Assembly (NCBI RefSeq): GCF_027944115.1
Contig: NZ_JAPJZI010000001.1
Span: 1,054,001 to 1,118,000 of the forward strand
Direction of reading: 5' to 3'
Length of the DNA: 64,000 nt
From: Hoeflea prorocentri
Lineage (GTDB): Bacteria > Pseudomonadota > Alphaproteobacteria > Rhizobiales > Rhizobiaceae
Below the pieces are notes generated by a model that ran no database searches, was not told where the DNA came from, and worked only from the letters and a program-made list of their open reading frames with translations. Position numbers and translations under genes: made by a program. The number at the start of each line of letters is the position of its first letter. Positions within the stretch are counted from its first letter, which is position 1. This document shows positions 44,960-55,695 of the stretch, piece after piece.

Positions 44960-47617
44960 ATGGAACTTTATTTTCTCGCTCTTCTTGTCCTTCTGATGGC
45001 GTTTGCGCTGGGTGCGGGCTATCCCGTCGCCTTCGCGCTGCCTGGCTCTTCCATCATCACCATCCTGCTTGCGGCGGGTTTCGGCTATCTTTTTGCCGGC
45101 GATACCGACGCGTTCTTCGCGCAAGGTGGGCCTTCACAATGGCTGAGCGCCGGCGTGACGAACCTTCGAGGGGTCTATTGGGAACCGGAACGCGATACGC
45201 TGATAGCAATCCCGCTCTTCATTTTCATGGGGATCATGCTGCAGCGCTCGAAGATCGCCGAAGATCTGCTTATCACCATGGCGCAGCTCTTCGGGCCTAT
45301 CCCGGGCGGTCTTGGTATTTCGGTGGTCTTTGTCGGTGCATTGCTGGCCGCGACAACCGGTATCGTCGGGGCAACAGTCGTGGCGATGGGTCTCATCTCC
45401 TTGCCGGCCATGCTGCGCAACAATTATTCCCAGCAACTGGCGACCGGTACGATTGCTGCTTCAGGTACGCTCGGGCAGATCATTCCGCCGTCGATTGTGC
45501 TCATTATTCTGGCTGACCAGCTCACCAGCGCGGCCGATCAGGCCGGCACGGCGCGGAAGGCGCTGTTTAAGGATTCGACCGGCGAATTGTCGATGCCCAG
45601 CATCTTTGATGTGAGCTCGACCAGCGCCGGCGAAATGTTCCTCGGCGCGATCGTTCCCGGACTGGTTCTGGTCGGTCTATACATGGTTTACATCCTGATC
45701 TTCGCGGCCATACGCCCGAAGTCGGCCCCGCCGGTGCCTTACGACGGGAAGTACGATGCAAAGTTTGCGCTCAAGGTTTTCCTGTCCCTGTTTCCGCCAC
45801 TTATCCTCATCTTTCTGGTTTTGGGCTCGATCATCGCCGGCGTTGCAACGGTCAACCAGGCGGGTGCCATTGGTGCCGGCGGTGCATTGATCATGGCAGG
45901 CTATCGCCTGCACGAAGGTAAGAAAAACGCATACTTTCCGGCGATCATCGCTATCCTGGCGCTCTTGGCGCTGACGTTCATTCTGTCATTCTTTGACACC
46001 AACATCAGGAACATAAGGACGAACGCAGACGTTATCGGTGTCGTTTTGGCTACGCTTTCCGTCATCGCTTTGTGTGTCGCGCTCATCTGGAGCGGATGGC
46101 GGGCTTTTAAGACGGACGACACGCTCCAGGGCGTCATGATTGAAACCGCCAAGACCACGTCTTTGGTGTTCATCATCCTGCTCGGTGCGGCAATCCTGAC
46201 GGCGGCTTTCCGTGCCTTTGGCGGTGAGCATCTGGTCAAGGAATTCCTGAACGGGATCGGCGGCGGCTTCTGGACGAAATTCATCATCGTCATGGCGGTG
46301 ATCTTCGTTCTTGGCTTCTTCCTTGATTTCATCGAGATCGCGGTGGTTGTCGTGCCGATCGTTGCGCCCATCCTGCTTGCCGATCCGTCTGCCAATGTGA
46401 CCGCGGTCTGGCTCGGAGTCATGATAGGTCTCAACATTCAGACCTCGTTCCTCACGCCGCCATTCGGGTTCGCACTGTTCTATCTGCGGGGCGTTGCGCC
46501 GGCGGTTGTTAAGACGCTGCAGATCTACAAGGGTGTAGTTCCCTTTATCTGCATCCAGTTGATCGCGCTTGTGATTGTCGGGATGGTACCGCAACTGGTC
46601 AACTATCTGCCAAACCGTGTTGCTCTTCTGTCTGAGACTGCACCGCCACCGCGCAATCCGCGTTTGACCTACTGCGTTGGCGAATTTGTCAGCGCCGAGC
46701 TGAAGGAAACACGCGGTACGTTGCTGGCTGCAGTCGATACCGCACGCCAGCTTGACTACGGTATTTTGCCGGACAAGCTGTCGAAATCGGTAACCGGCAG
46801 TTTCGACAATGTTGCGGCGGCGATTGCGTTGCTTGATGAACGCGAGCTTGCCGAAGACACGCTGCAGAATGCGTCGGGCGGGTTTAAGCCACTGCATACA
46901 CAGGTGCGTGCGATTGAAGCCGACATGCGCAATATTGACGACGATCTCGAGGACCTGGAAGTTTTGATCGATCGTTTGAGGGATCCTTCGCAGGCTGCGC
47001 AGAGGGAGCGGCTTGAAGCACGTTTCGCCAGTCTGGAGGGGGAACGTGATGCCCTTGAGGCAACCATTCCCGACAGCTGGGACCAGGCGTATGCGGACTA
47101 TGATGCGCTGCTCGATGCAAGGAACGGTATCGACCGGGAGTATTTCCAGACTGCCGCCAACGCCTACGAGCCGGCGGCAGCGCTCCTTGCGAGTCTGAAT
47201 TCCTTCGATGCCTTCAAGGCGCTTGGCCCGGAGATTGAAGCGATTGCCGGACAGGTTTCTGATGGTGAACCGGCCGATATGGTCGAGCCGCTCAACGTGT
47301 TGTCCAGAAAGTTCGGTGAGATTGAGGGCGCATCCGATATCAAGTCGGATCTTTCGCAGGCACGCCGGGCCCTTCGCTCCAAGACGCCGAGCAAGGAAAA
47401 GGCGCTTGCGGAAATTCAAAAGGCTGTTGATGAATACAGGGATCAGCTGGTCTGGCGTGAGAAGGCCGAGACGGCACTTAAGCCGGGACTGACAACCTAT
47501 GTTGACATGTTGAATCCGACAATCGGTATCCGTCAGCAACGCCGTCTGACACGGGAGCAGGCGCTCTTCGTGGCGTCATGCACCTCCGATCACCGGGACA
47601 TCTCGCTGAACTTCTGA
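44960..47617 (+). CDS. TRAP transporter large permease (DctM type) with long C-terminal extension
   Basis: The 885-residue protein has a DctM permease of the large subclass (residues 1 to about 553): GATVVAMGLISLPAMLRNNY, SGTLGQIIPPSIVLIIL, DFIEIAVVVVPIVAPILL and NIQTSFLTPPFGFALFYLRG. This alone is longer than usual (430-550) because of extra helices near residues 300-400. It is followed by about 330 residues with no membrane segments, rich in Glu, Asp, Arg and Ala and heptad-like (ADMRNIDDDLEDLEVLIDRL), predicted coiled-coil. The frame is intact to the stop at 47617, two bases from the convergent pccR gene. The extension may sense or scaffold; unknown. Confidence 0.9.
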   Translation: MELYFLALLVLLMAFALGAGYPVAFALPGSSIITILLAAGFGYLFAGDTDAFFAQGGPSQWLSAGVTNLRGVYWEPERDTLIAIPLFIFMGIMLQRSKIAEDLLITMAQLFGPIPGGLGISVVFVGALLAATTGIVGATVVAMGLISLPAMLRNNYSQQLATGTIAASGTLGQIIPPSIVLIILADQLTSAADQAGTARKALFKDSTGELSMPSIFDVSSTSAGEMFLGAIVPGLVLVGLYMVYILIFAAIRPKSAPPVPYDGKYDAKFALKVFLSLFPPLILIFLVLGSIIAGVATVNQAGAIGAGGALIMAGYRLHEGKKNAYFPAIIAILALLALTFILSFFDTNIRNIRTNADVIGVVLATLSVIALCVALIWSGWRAFKTDDTLQGVMIETAKTTSLVFIILLGAAILTAAFRAFGGEHLVKEFLNGIGGGFWTKFIIVMAVIFVLGFFLDFIEIAVVVVPIVAPILLADPSANVTAVWLGVMIGLNIQTSFLTPPFGFALFYLRGVAPAVVKTLQIYKGVVPFICIQLIALVIVGMVPQLVNYLPNRVALLSETAPPPRNPRLTYCVGEFVSAELKETRGTLLAAVDTARQLDYGILPDKLSKSVTGSFDNVAAAIALLDERELAEDTLQNASGGFKPLHTQVRAIEADMRNIDDDLEDLEVLIDRLRDPSQAAQRERLEARFASLEGERDALEATIPDSWDQAYADYDALLDARNGIDREYFQTAANAYEPAAALLASLNSFDAFKALGPEIEAIAGQVSDGEPADMVEPLNVLSRKFGEIEGASDIKSDLSQARRALRSKTPSKEKALAEIQKAVDEYRDQLVWREKAETALKPGLTTYVDMLNPTIGIRQQRRLTREQALFVASCTSDHRDISLNF

Positions 47618-47619
47618 TT

Positions 47620-49038
47620 TCAGTCGAAGCTGTAGGGAATGGTGTCCCGGGAGTTCGGATCGACGGTGAGCTTGCGCTTTAGCGGCGGCACGGCGCGCTG
47701 GTGACAGTCGGTCCGCTCGCAGATGCGGCATGATATGCCGATCGGCTCGAATGCCTGGTCGCTGGCCAGATCGAGGTCGTCAGCATAGACAAGGGCGCCG
47801 GCATGCCTGATTTCGCAGCCAAAGGCGAGAGCGTAGCGCTGCACCGGATCGCGAAACCCGCCGCTTGGCTTGCTGATTGCCGTTGCCAGGCAAAGATACC
47901 TTACGCCGTCCGGCGTTTCGGCCAACTGGCGTAAAACACCCGTCGATGCGGCAAAGGCATTGTGAACGTTCCAGAGCGGACAGGCGGAGCCGAAACGGGC
48001 AAATTGCAGCTTGGTGGCGCTGTGCCTCTTGGTGATGTTGCCGGCCTGATCGACGCGGGCGAAGAAAAAGGGGATGCCCTTGTTCCCGGGGCGCTGGAGT
48101 GTGCTCAGACGATGCGCGACCTGTTCGATGCTGGCTCCGAAACGATCGGCGAGCAGTTGCAGGTCGTGGCGCAACTCGCCGGCAGCCGAAAGGAACGGGC
48201 CATAGGGAAGGAGCGTGCTTCCGGCAAAGTAGTTGGCAAGTCCGATCCTGCAGACCGCGGCTGCATCCAGCGTGCGGAACTGGGCGTTTTCAATGATCGC
48301 GGAAATCGTATCGGCATGTTCGAGCAGGCCGATCTGGTGGGCCAGTTGAAAGGCATGGGTTGAGGGTTCGGTACGCGGGTTGACGCTTAAAACCCGTGAC
48401 ACCGGATCGAAACGCCTGATCGTGCCTGGCGCGGTGGCCGCGCCGCCCATGGCGACCCTGACGCGATGGTGCCTTTCAAGGTGATCGGCCAGCGTACGTA
48501 CGCGGTTGCGTGTCGAACCCTGAAGATCCAGTGCAAGCTGTTCTGCCGCAATATCAAGCTCATGGACATAATTGTCGATGTAGTGGAAGAAATCTCGGAC
48601 TTCCTCATAAGGCGTCGGTTCGTTGAGGCCGCCGGACCTTTCCAACGTGTCGTCCAGTTCGGCAAGCTGCTCGCCGGCGCGCCGAAGCGCCTGATGCATA
48701 GCCAGGAAGGCTCGCGCGACGGATGGCGTGTTCTGGGTAACAAGCTTCAAATCCTGAGCGGAAGGCTGTTGGCCCTTGAAATGCGGGTCGGCGATGGCTT
48801 CTACCATATCCGCCAGCAGCCGGTCGCTGTCATTTTCCGAAAGGCTGGCAATATCGACCGAAAAGTTCTCCGCCAGCGCCAGCAGGACCGGCGCGGTGAC
48901 GTGGCGCTGGTTGTTTTCAATCTGGTTGAGATAGCTTGTGGAAATGCCCAGCTGTTTGGCAAAACCGGCCTGGGTCAGTTCGGTTTCTTCGCGAATCCGG
49001 CGGATATTGCGGCCGATGAAGAGTTTGCGTGCGCGCAT
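47620..49038 (-). CDS. pccR: Short-chain acyl-CoA regulator, PccR type (XRE family)
   Basis: The 472-residue protein belongs to the ScfR regulators: N-terminal XRE helix-turn-helix (NIRRIREETELTQAGFAKQL, GISTSYLNQIENNQR), a central ImmA/IrrE-like domain without an intact HExxH (FQLAHQIGLLEH), and a C-terminal DUF2083 domain with paired Cys (GISCRICERTDCHQRA). In Rhodobacter sphaeroides PccR senses propionyl-CoA-type metabolites and activates propionyl-CoA carboxylase; context here is identical, divergent from bioY-pccB-pccA-mcm. ATG 49038 lies just inside the operator; a TTG at 49068 also opens the frame. Confidence 0.92.
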   Translation of the reverse strand: MRARKLFIGRNIRRIREETELTQAGFAKQLGISTSYLNQIENNQRHVTAPVLLALAENFSVDIASLSENDSDRLLADMVEAIADPHFKGQQPSAQDLKLVTQNTPSVARAFLAMHQALRRAGEQLAELDDTLERSGGLNEPTPYEEVRDFFHYIDNYVHELDIAAEQLALDLQGSTRNRVRTLADHLERHHRVRVAMGGAATAPGTIRRFDPVSRVLSVNPRTEPSTHAFQLAHQIGLLEHADTISAIIENAQFRTLDAAAVCRIGLANYFAGSTLLPYGPFLSAAGELRHDLQLLADRFGASIEQVAHRLSTLQRPGNKGIPFFFARVDQAGNITKRHSATKLQFARFGSACPLWNVHNAFAASTGVLRQLAETPDGVRYLCLATAISKPSGGFRDPVQRYALAFGCEIRHAGALVYADDLDLASDQAFEPIGISCRICERTDCHQRAVPPLKRKLTVDPNSRDTIPYSFD

Positions 49039-49047
49039 TTTCACAAC

Positions 49048-49069
49048 TTTGCAAAATGAGTTTTGCAAA
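49048..49069. promoter_or_regulatory. Paired TTTGCAAA operator of PccR
   Basis: Two perfect TTTGCAAA palindromes occupy 49048-49055 and 49062-49069, six bases apart (four if the flanking A and T are counted). This matches the paired TTTGCAAA target described for PccR of Rhodobacter. The site overlaps the region just upstream of pccR ATG and faces the bioY-pcc operon, so it could serve autoregulation and activation. Confidence 0.7.
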
Positions 49070-49173
49070 TTTAGCTAAATCAACTTTGTTGCTAATTCAA
49101 GGCTTTTGCCAAAGTCACCGACACGGTACATGATGGCAAATCCCATAATCAGCGCTTTACAGGGAGAAAACCC

Positions 49174-49752
49174 ATGACACTTTACGCAACGCTTTCGGCG
49201 GGCCGTAGCCACACGCTTTTGCGCGATCTTGTAACGGTCGTGTTTGCTTCAATTCTTCTGGCAGTTTCCGCAAAAATCGCCGTGCCGTTTTTTCCGGTGC
49301 CGATGACAATGCAGACACTGGTTGTTGTCGGACTCGGCCTTGCTCTTGGTTCGCGCCTCGCAGTCATGGCCGTCGGGCTTTATCTCCTTGAGGGTGCACT
49401 TGGATTGCCTGTCTTCACCGGCACGCCGGAAAGGGGTATCGGCGTTGCCTATATGATGGGACCGACGGGCGGATTCCTGCTCGGCTTCCTGTTTGCCGCA
49501 GGCATCACCGGCTGGCTTGCCGAACGCGGCTGGGACCGTAATGTTGTTTTTGCCTTTCTGGCTGCTCTCATCGGTGCGGCCATCATCTATGTACCGGGCC
49601 TTTTGTGGCTGGGCGGCCTCATTGGCTGGGACAAGCCCGTCCTTGAATTCGGGTTCTATCCCTTCATCCTGGGCGATGTGTTTAAGGCTGCTCTCGCGGC
49701 GGCGATCTTTCCCGCTGTCTGGTCGTTTCTGCGCTCCCGGGATTCAGCCTGA
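49174..49752 (+). CDS. bioY: Biotin transporter BioY
   Basis: BioY is the substrate-binding (S) component of biotin ECF transporters and can act alone. The 192-residue membrane protein has the family blocks [41 protein letters not shown]-like ([16 protein letters not shown]) and [17 protein letters not shown] with the biotin-binding Asp. ATG 49174 has a GGGAGA site. Its stop shares a base with the pccB start (TGATG). Placement at the head of the pcc operon links biotin uptake to a biotin-requiring carboxylase. Confidence 0.95.
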   Translation: MTLYATLSAGRSHTLLRDLVTVVFASILLAVSAKIAVPFFPVPMTMQTLVVVGLGLALGSRLAVMAVGLYLLEGALGLPVFTGTPERGIGVAYMMGPTGGFLLGFLFAAGITGWLAERGWDRNVVFAFLAALIGAAIIYVPGLLWLGGLIGWDKPVLEFGFYPFILGDVFKAALAAAIFPAVWSFLRSRDSA

Positions 49753-51284
49753 TGCTGGAGATCATCGAACAGCTTGAAGAGAAGCGGCGCGAGGCGCATC
49801 TCGGCGGTGGTCAGCGCCGCATTGATGCCCAGCATGCCAAGGGCAAGCTGACGGCACGAGAGCGCCTTGACGTGCTCCTCGACGAGGGGTCGTTTGAAGA
49901 GTACGACATGTACAAGACCCATCGCTGCAGCGATTTCGGCATGCAGGACCAGCAGGTCGCCGGTGACGGGGTGGTCACCGGCTGGGGAACGATCAATGGC
50001 CGGCCGGCCTACGTTTTCAGTCAGGACTTTACAGTCTTTGGCGGATCGCTTTCCGAAACCCATGCGGAAAAAATCTGCAAGGTCATGGACCTTGCCATGC
50101 AGAACGGCGTGCCGCTGATCGGTCTGAACGATTCCGGCGGCGCCCGTATCCAGGAGGGCGTGGCCTCGCTGGGTGGCTATGCCGAGGTTTTCTGGCGCAA
50201 TGTCCAGGCATCGGGCGTCATCCCGCAGATTTCGGTGATCATGGGCCCCTGTGCGGGCGGAGCGGTGTATTCGCCGGCAATGACCGATTTCATCTTCATG
50301 GTGAAGGACACCAGCTACATGTTCGTCACCGGCCCGGATGTGGTCAAGACGGTGACCAATGAGGTGGTTACAGCCGAGGAACTTGGCGGCGCGTCAACGC
50401 ACACGAAGAAATCCTCCGTTGCGGACGGATCGTTCGAGAACGATGTTGAAACATTGCTGGAAGTGCGCCGCATGTACGGTTTCCTGCCGCTTTCCAACCG
50501 CGAAGCGCCACCCGTGCGCCACACGCCAGACACGGTCGACCGGGTGGAGATGAGCCTCGACACGCTCGTTCCCGACAACCCGAACAAGCCCTACGATATG
50601 CATGAGGTGATCGTGAAGATCGCCGATGAAGGCGAGTTTTACGAGATCCAGAAGGACTTCGCCAAAAATATCCTTTGCGGCTTTGTGCGCCTCAACGGCT
50701 CGACCGTCGGCGTTGTCGCCAACCAGCCGATGGTGCTTGCCGGATGTCTCGACATAGACAGCGCCAAGAAGGCCGGGCGGTTTGTACGGTTCTGCGACGC
50801 CTTCAATATTCCAATCCTGACGCTGGTCGATGTGCCGGGCTTCCTGCCGGGAACAGCCCAGGAATATGGCGGCATTATCAAACATGGCGCCAAGCTGCTT
50901 TTTGCCTATGCGGAAGCAACGGTTCCGAAGGTGACAGTGATCACGCGGAAAGCCTATGGCGGTGCCTATGACGTGATGGCCTCCAAACATATCCGGGCAG
51001 ACGTCAATTATGCCTGGCCGACAGCGGAAATCGCGGTGATGGGCGCCAAGGGCGCGACGGAGATTCTCTACCGGTCCGAGCTTGATGATCCCGACAAGAT
51101 CGCCCAGCGGACCAAAGACTATGAGGACCGGTTCGCCAATCCGTTTGTCGCTGCCCAGCGCGGCTTTATCGATGAGGTCATCATGCCGCATTCGACAAGG
51201 CGGCGGGTGCTGCGCGCTTTCGAGTTGCTGAAGACCAAACAGGTCAACGCGCCGACGAAGAAACACGACAATATTCCGCTTTAG
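49752..51284 (+). CDS. pccB: Propionyl-CoA carboxylase beta subunit PccB
   Basis: PccB is the carboxyltransferase that moves CO2 from carboxybiotin to propionyl-CoA, giving (S)-methylmalonyl-CoA. The 510-residue protein has crotonase-fold blocks [52 protein letters not shown] and [13 protein letters not shown]. Starts at ATG 49752, overlapping bioY, and is followed by pccA after 16 bases. Confidence 0.97.
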   Translation: MLEIIEQLEEKRREAHLGGGQRRIDAQHAKGKLTARERLDVLLDEGSFEEYDMYKTHRCSDFGMQDQQVAGDGVVTGWGTINGRPAYVFSQDFTVFGGSLSETHAEKICKVMDLAMQNGVPLIGLNDSGGARIQEGVASLGGYAEVFWRNVQASGVIPQISVIMGPCAGGAVYSPAMTDFIFMVKDTSYMFVTGPDVVKTVTNEVVTAEELGGASTHTKKSSVADGSFENDVETLLEVRRMYGFLPLSNREAPPVRHTPDTVDRVEMSLDTLVPDNPNKPYDMHEVIVKIADEGEFYEIQKDFAKNILCGFVRLNGSTVGVVANQPMVLAGCLDIDSAKKAGRFVRFCDAFNIPILTLVDVPGFLPGTAQEYGGIIKHGAKLLFAYAEATVPKVTVITRKAYGGAYDVMASKHIRADVNYAWPTAEIAVMGAKGATEILYRSELDDPDKIAQRTKDYEDRFANPFVAAQRGFIDEVIMPHSTRRRVLRAFELLKTKQVNAPTKKHDNIPL

Positions 51285-51300
51285 GCGGGGGAACAGGCAG

Positions 51301-53310
51301 ATGTTCAAGAAAATACTGGTAGCCAATCGCGGCGAAATCGCCTGCCGGGTCTTCAAGACGGCGAAACGCATGGGCATTGCAACGGTCGCTGTTTACTCCG
51401 ATGCGGATCGCAATGCCTTGCATGTCGACATGGCGGATGAGGCGGTCTTTATCGGGCCCGCCGCTGCGGCCGAGAGCTATCTTGTCATCGACAAGATCGT
51501 TGATGCATGCAAGCAGACCGGTGCGGAAGCGGTACATCCGGGATACGGCTTCCTTTCGGAACGGGCTGAGTTTTCCGCCCGGCTCGCCAAGGAGGGCATA
51601 GCCTTTATCGGCCCGCCGCCCGGTGCAATCGAGGCGATGGGCGACAAGATCACGTCCAAGAAGATTGCGGCCGAGGCGGGTGTTTCCACCGTTCCCGGTG
51701 TCATGGGGCTGATCGACGATGCCGAACACGCGGTGCGGATCGCCAGTGAGATCGGCTATCCGGTGATGATCAAGGCAAGCGCCGGCGGCGGTGGCAAGGG
51801 CATGCGCATCGCCTGGAACGACGACGAGGCACGGGAGGGTTTTGAACGTTCCAAGTCGGAAGCCGCGTCCAGCTTCGGCGACGACCGGATCTTTATCGAA
51901 AAGTTCGTAACCGAACCGCGTCACATCGAAATACAGGTGCTTGCCGACACGAAGGGGCACTGCATCTATCTGGGTGAACGGGAATGCTCCATCCAGCGGC
52001 GCAACCAGAAAGTCATCGAGGAAGCGCCGTCGCCTTTCCTCGATGAAGAGACCCGCAAGGCCATGGGCGAACAGGCGGTGGCGCTTGCCAAGGCGGTTGA
52101 TTATGCGAGTGCGGGGACGGTGGAATTCATCGTCGACAAGGACCGCAATTTCTATTTTCTGGAAATGAACACCCGGCTTCAGGTTGAACATCCCGTGACG
52201 GAACTCATCACCGGGGTGGATCTCGTCGAACAGATGATCCGCGTAGCAGCCGGCGAAACGCTGTCTCTCGCGCAGGATGACGTGACGCTCAATGGCTGGG
52301 CCATCGAGAGCCGGCTATATGCCGAAGACCCGTTCCGCAATTTCCTGCCGTCGATCGGGCGGCTGACGCGCTACAGGCCGCCACAGGAAGGTACCGGCAG
52401 CGATGGTCACATCGTGCGCAACGACACCGGTGTGTTTGAAGGCGGCGAGATTTCGATGTTTTACGATCCGATGATCGCCAAGCTCTGCACTTGGGCGAGC
52501 GACCGCAACACGGCGGTTGAGCGGATGGCGGACGCGCTGGACTGTTTTGAGGTCGAGGGCATCGGGCACAATATTCCGTTCCTCTCGGCGGTTATGGACC
52601 ATGACCGGTTCCGCTCGGGTAATATCACCACCGCCTTCATTGCCGAGGAATATCCCGACGGCTTTAGCGGTGTTGAACCCGATCGCCAACTCATTGCGGA
52701 TCTTTCCGCCGTGGCCATGGTGCTTGACGCGATTGAAACGGAGCGCCGGGAAAAGACATCAGGCGGGCGGTTTGCGCAGGGTGATCCGGCGGGGCAGGTG
52801 GAACGCACAATCCGCATGGACCGTGAAAATACCGGTGCGACCATCACGCATGATGGCGAGGCCTATGTGGTTACGATCGCGGCATCTGACGCCATATGTC
52901 TGAAGACAGGTTGGCAGCCAGGTGAGACGCTGGCATCGGTGGATATCGACGGAACGATCTCGGTCTTCAAGGTCGATCCGGTTCCGGGCGGTTACCGGCT
53001 TCGCCATCGTGGCGTCGATGCGTGTGTTCAGGTGTTGTCAAACCGGGTGGCTGAACTTGCCGCCCTGATGCCGGAAAAACTGCCGCCTGACACGTCGAAA
53101 ATGCTGTTGTGCCCGATGCCGGGCCTCGTCGTCGCCTTGCATGTGGAAGAAGGCGCGGAAGTAGAAGAGGGGCAGTCGCTGGCCATTGTCGAGGCGATGA
53201 AGATGGAAAACGTCTTGCGGGCGGAACGGGCCGGCAAGGTTGCCAGGATACCTGTGGCGGTCGGCGACAGCCTTGCCGTCGACGAGGTGATCATGGAATT
53301 CGAGGGCTGA
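51301..53310 (+). CDS. pccA: Propionyl-CoA carboxylase alpha subunit PccA
   Basis: PccA carboxylates its own biotin using ATP and bicarbonate. The 669-residue protein has biotin carboxylase domains (ILVANRGEIACRVFKTAKRM, ATP-grasp KASAGGGGKGMRIAW, EMNTRLQVEHPVTE), a BT-like linker and a C-terminal biotin carrier domain with the target Lys in IVEAMKMENVL. GGGGGAAC precedes ATG 51301. PccB lies just upstream. Confidence 0.97.
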   Translation: MFKKILVANRGEIACRVFKTAKRMGIATVAVYSDADRNALHVDMADEAVFIGPAAAAESYLVIDKIVDACKQTGAEAVHPGYGFLSERAEFSARLAKEGIAFIGPPPGAIEAMGDKITSKKIAAEAGVSTVPGVMGLIDDAEHAVRIASEIGYPVMIKASAGGGGKGMRIAWNDDEAREGFERSKSEAASSFGDDRIFIEKFVTEPRHIEIQVLADTKGHCIYLGERECSIQRRNQKVIEEAPSPFLDEETRKAMGEQAVALAKAVDYASAGTVEFIVDKDRNFYFLEMNTRLQVEHPVTELITGVDLVEQMIRVAAGETLSLAQDDVTLNGWAIESRLYAEDPFRNFLPSIGRLTRYRPPQEGTGSDGHIVRNDTGVFEGGEISMFYDPMIAKLCTWASDRNTAVERMADALDCFEVEGIGHNIPFLSAVMDHDRFRSGNITTAFIAEEYPDGFSGVEPDRQLIADLSAVAMVLDAIETERREKTSGGRFAQGDPAGQVERTIRMDRENTGATITHDGEAYVVTIAASDAICLKTGWQPGETLASVDIDGTISVFKVDPVPGGYRLRHRGVDACVQVLSNRVAELAALMPEKLPPDTSKMLLCPMPGLVVALHVEEGAEVEEGQSLAIVEAMKMENVLRAERAGKVARIPVAVGDSLAVDEVIMEFEG

Positions 53311-53388
53311 CAGAGGCTGCAGAATCGCGAGGAACCGGCGCGGATCGTGCATCAGGACACGCCAATCCCGCGCCATGAGGATACGATC

Positions 53389-55524
53389 ATGACCGATGCA
53401 AACAGAGACTGGCTGGACCTGGCAAGCAAGGAGTTGAAGGGCAGGGACCCGTCGAGCCTGAACTGGGACACGCCCGAAGGCATTACCATAAAGCCGCTCT
53501 ATGTGGCGGATGATCTTCCCCCTCGGGCAGCGGATGAACTGCCGGGTTTTGCTCCATTTACACGTGGTGTTCGCGCAACGATGTATGCTGGCCGGCCATG
53601 GACGGTGCGCCAATATGCCGGCTTTTCGACAGCCGAGGAATCCAACGCATTCTACCGGAAGAACCTTGCAGGCGGGCAGAAGGGGCTCTCCGTGGCCTTT
53701 GATCTGGCGACGCACCGGGGCTACGATTCCGATCATCCGCGTGTGGTCGGCGATGTCGGCAAGGCCGGGGTTGCCATCGATTCCGTCGAGGACATGAAAA
53801 TCCTCTTCGACGGCATACCGCTCGACCAGATGTCGGTCTCCATGACCATGAACGGGGCGGTGATCCCGGTGCTGGCGATGTTCATCGTCGCGGGTGAGGA
53901 GCAGGGTGTCGACCGATCAGCGCTCTCCGGCACGATCCAGAATGACATCCTCAAGGAGTTCATGGTCCGCAACACCTATATCTACCCGCCGGAAGCTTCC
54001 ATGCGGATTGTAGCGGATATAATCGAGTATACGGCCCATGAGATGCCGAAATTCAACTCGATCTCGATCTCCGGCTATCATATGCAGGAGGCCGGATCGA
54101 CGCTTGCGCAGGAACTGGCCTACACGCTCGCCGACGGGATGGAATATGTCCGTGCGGCAATGGGCAAGGGGCTGGATGTCGATGCCTTTGCCGGCAGACT
54201 GTCCTTCTTCTTCTGCATCGGCATGAACTTCTTTATGGAAGCGGCCAAACTGCGCGCCGCGCGTCAGCTCTGGGCGCGCATCATGACCGATTTCGGCGCC
54301 AAGTCGGAACGCTCCAAAATGCTGCGGACCCATTGCCAGACATCCGGTGTCTCGCTGACCGAGCAGGACCCTTACAACAACGTCGTGCGCACTGCTTTCG
54401 AGGCCATGGCGGCTGTCCTTGGCGGAACGCAATCATTGCACACCAACTCGTTCGATGAGGCCATCGCCTTGCCGACGGAGTTTTCGGCGCGCATCGCCCG
54501 CAATACGCAGTTGATCCTGCAGCATGAGACCGGTGTGACCAATGTCGTCGATCCGCTCGGCGGCTCTTACTATGTCGAGGCGCTGACCAGGGAACTGGCT
54601 GACGAAGCCTGGCGGATGATCGAAGAGGTTGAAAGCCTTGGCGGCATGACGAAGGCCGTGGAGCAGGGGCTTCCGAAGATGCGGATCGAAGAGGCCGCGG
54701 CGCGCCGTCAGGCACGGGTCGACAAGGGCGAGGACGTGATCGTTGGTGTCAACCGCTACCGGCTCGAAGACGAGCCGAAGGTGGATATTCTCGAGATCGA
54801 CAATGCCAAGGTGCGCGACGCCCAGATCGCGCGGCTCAAGAAAATTCGCGATACGCGGGATCAGAAATCCTGTGAAACAGCGCTGAAGGCGCTGGAGGAG
54901 GTGGCTGCGTCCGGTGCCGGGAATCTGCTTGGGGCTGCCGTCGAAGCGGCCAGGGCGCGTGCCAGCCTTGGCGAGATTTCAGATGCGATGGAGCGCGCCT
55001 TTCAGCGCCACAAGGCAACCACGAGGGTCATCTCCGGTGTTTATGGCGAGGCTTACAAGGGTGATGCCCAGTATGAGCTGATCCAGAAAAAGATCGCGGA
55101 CTATCAGGCTGAGCGTCAGCGCGAACCGAAGATCCTGGTGGCAAAGATGGGTCAGGACGGCCATGATCGGGGCGCCAAGGTCATCGCGACGGCGTTTGCG
55201 GATATGGGTTTTAACGTGGATTTGTCGGATATGTTCGAAACGCCGCCCGAGGTTGCCTCGCGCGCCATTGCCGGCGATGTCGACGTGATCGGCGTGTCTT
55301 CGCTGGCCGCCGGCCATCGCACGCTGGTGCCGGAGTTGATCGGCGAACTGAAGGCGGCCGGCCGGGAGGATATCATCGTCATATGCGGCGGCGTTATTCC
55401 CGAACAGGACTACGAATTTCTTCAGGATGCAGGGGTGACCGCGATCTTCGGGCCGGGCTCCAACGTGCTTGACGCAGCCAATGTCGTGCTTGCAGAGGTT
55501 GCCGGAATGCGGCGTAATCGGTAG
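53389..55524 (+). CDS. Methylmalonyl-CoA mutase
   Basis: The 711-residue enzyme isomerises (R)-methylmalonyl-CoA to succinyl-CoA with adenosylcobalamin. It is the single-chain form: N-terminal TIM barrel ([40 protein letters not shown]) and C-terminal cobalamin domain with the DxHxxG motif in [13 protein letters not shown], plus [16 protein letters not shown] and [14 protein letters not shown] chose ATG 53389 (GAGGATACGATC upstream) over GTG 53347. With pccBA it completes conversion of propionyl-CoA to succinyl-CoA except for the epimerase, which is not in this operon. Confidence 0.97.
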   Translation: MTDANRDWLDLASKELKGRDPSSLNWDTPEGITIKPLYVADDLPPRAADELPGFAPFTRGVRATMYAGRPWTVRQYAGFSTAEESNAFYRKNLAGGQKGLSVAFDLATHRGYDSDHPRVVGDVGKAGVAIDSVEDMKILFDGIPLDQMSVSMTMNGAVIPVLAMFIVAGEEQGVDRSALSGTIQNDILKEFMVRNTYIYPPEASMRIVADIIEYTAHEMPKFNSISISGYHMQEAGSTLAQELAYTLADGMEYVRAAMGKGLDVDAFAGRLSFFFCIGMNFFMEAAKLRAARQLWARIMTDFGAKSERSKMLRTHCQTSGVSLTEQDPYNNVVRTAFEAMAAVLGGTQSLHTNSFDEAIALPTEFSARIARNTQLILQHETGVTNVVDPLGGSYYVEALTRELADEAWRMIEEVESLGGMTKAVEQGLPKMRIEEAAARRQARVDKGEDVIVGVNRYRLEDEPKVDILEIDNAKVRDAQIARLKKIRDTRDQKSCETALKALEEVAASGAGNLLGAAVEAARARASLGEISDAMERAFQRHKATTRVISGVYGEAYKGDAQYELIQKKIADYQAERQREPKILVAKMGQDGHDRGAKVIATAFADMGFNVDLSDMFETPPEVASRAIAGDVDVIGVSSLAAGHRTLVPELIGELKAAGREDIIVICGGVIPEQDYEFLQDAGVTAIFGPGSNVLDAANVVLAEVAGMRRNR

Positions 55525-55695
55525 CTGCTTTGCGGGCCGCGGTGTCCGCCTATCGTTGGCAGGCTGACTGCGGTGTGTGAACACATGCCGGGGTAGTGTT
55601 GTGAATTCGTTGACGACTTTTCGCTATGATGGAAACCGAATTGTTCGCGGTGGCTGCCTGGGTGGCCAGTCAAGCTAGGCTTGTGATCCGCGCTC

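Noticed and set aside
45986-47539. 517-codon minus-strand open frame opposite the TRAP large permease
   Set aside because: Antisense shadow. The plus-strand frame has clear DctM motifs and a ribosome site; the antisense has neither.
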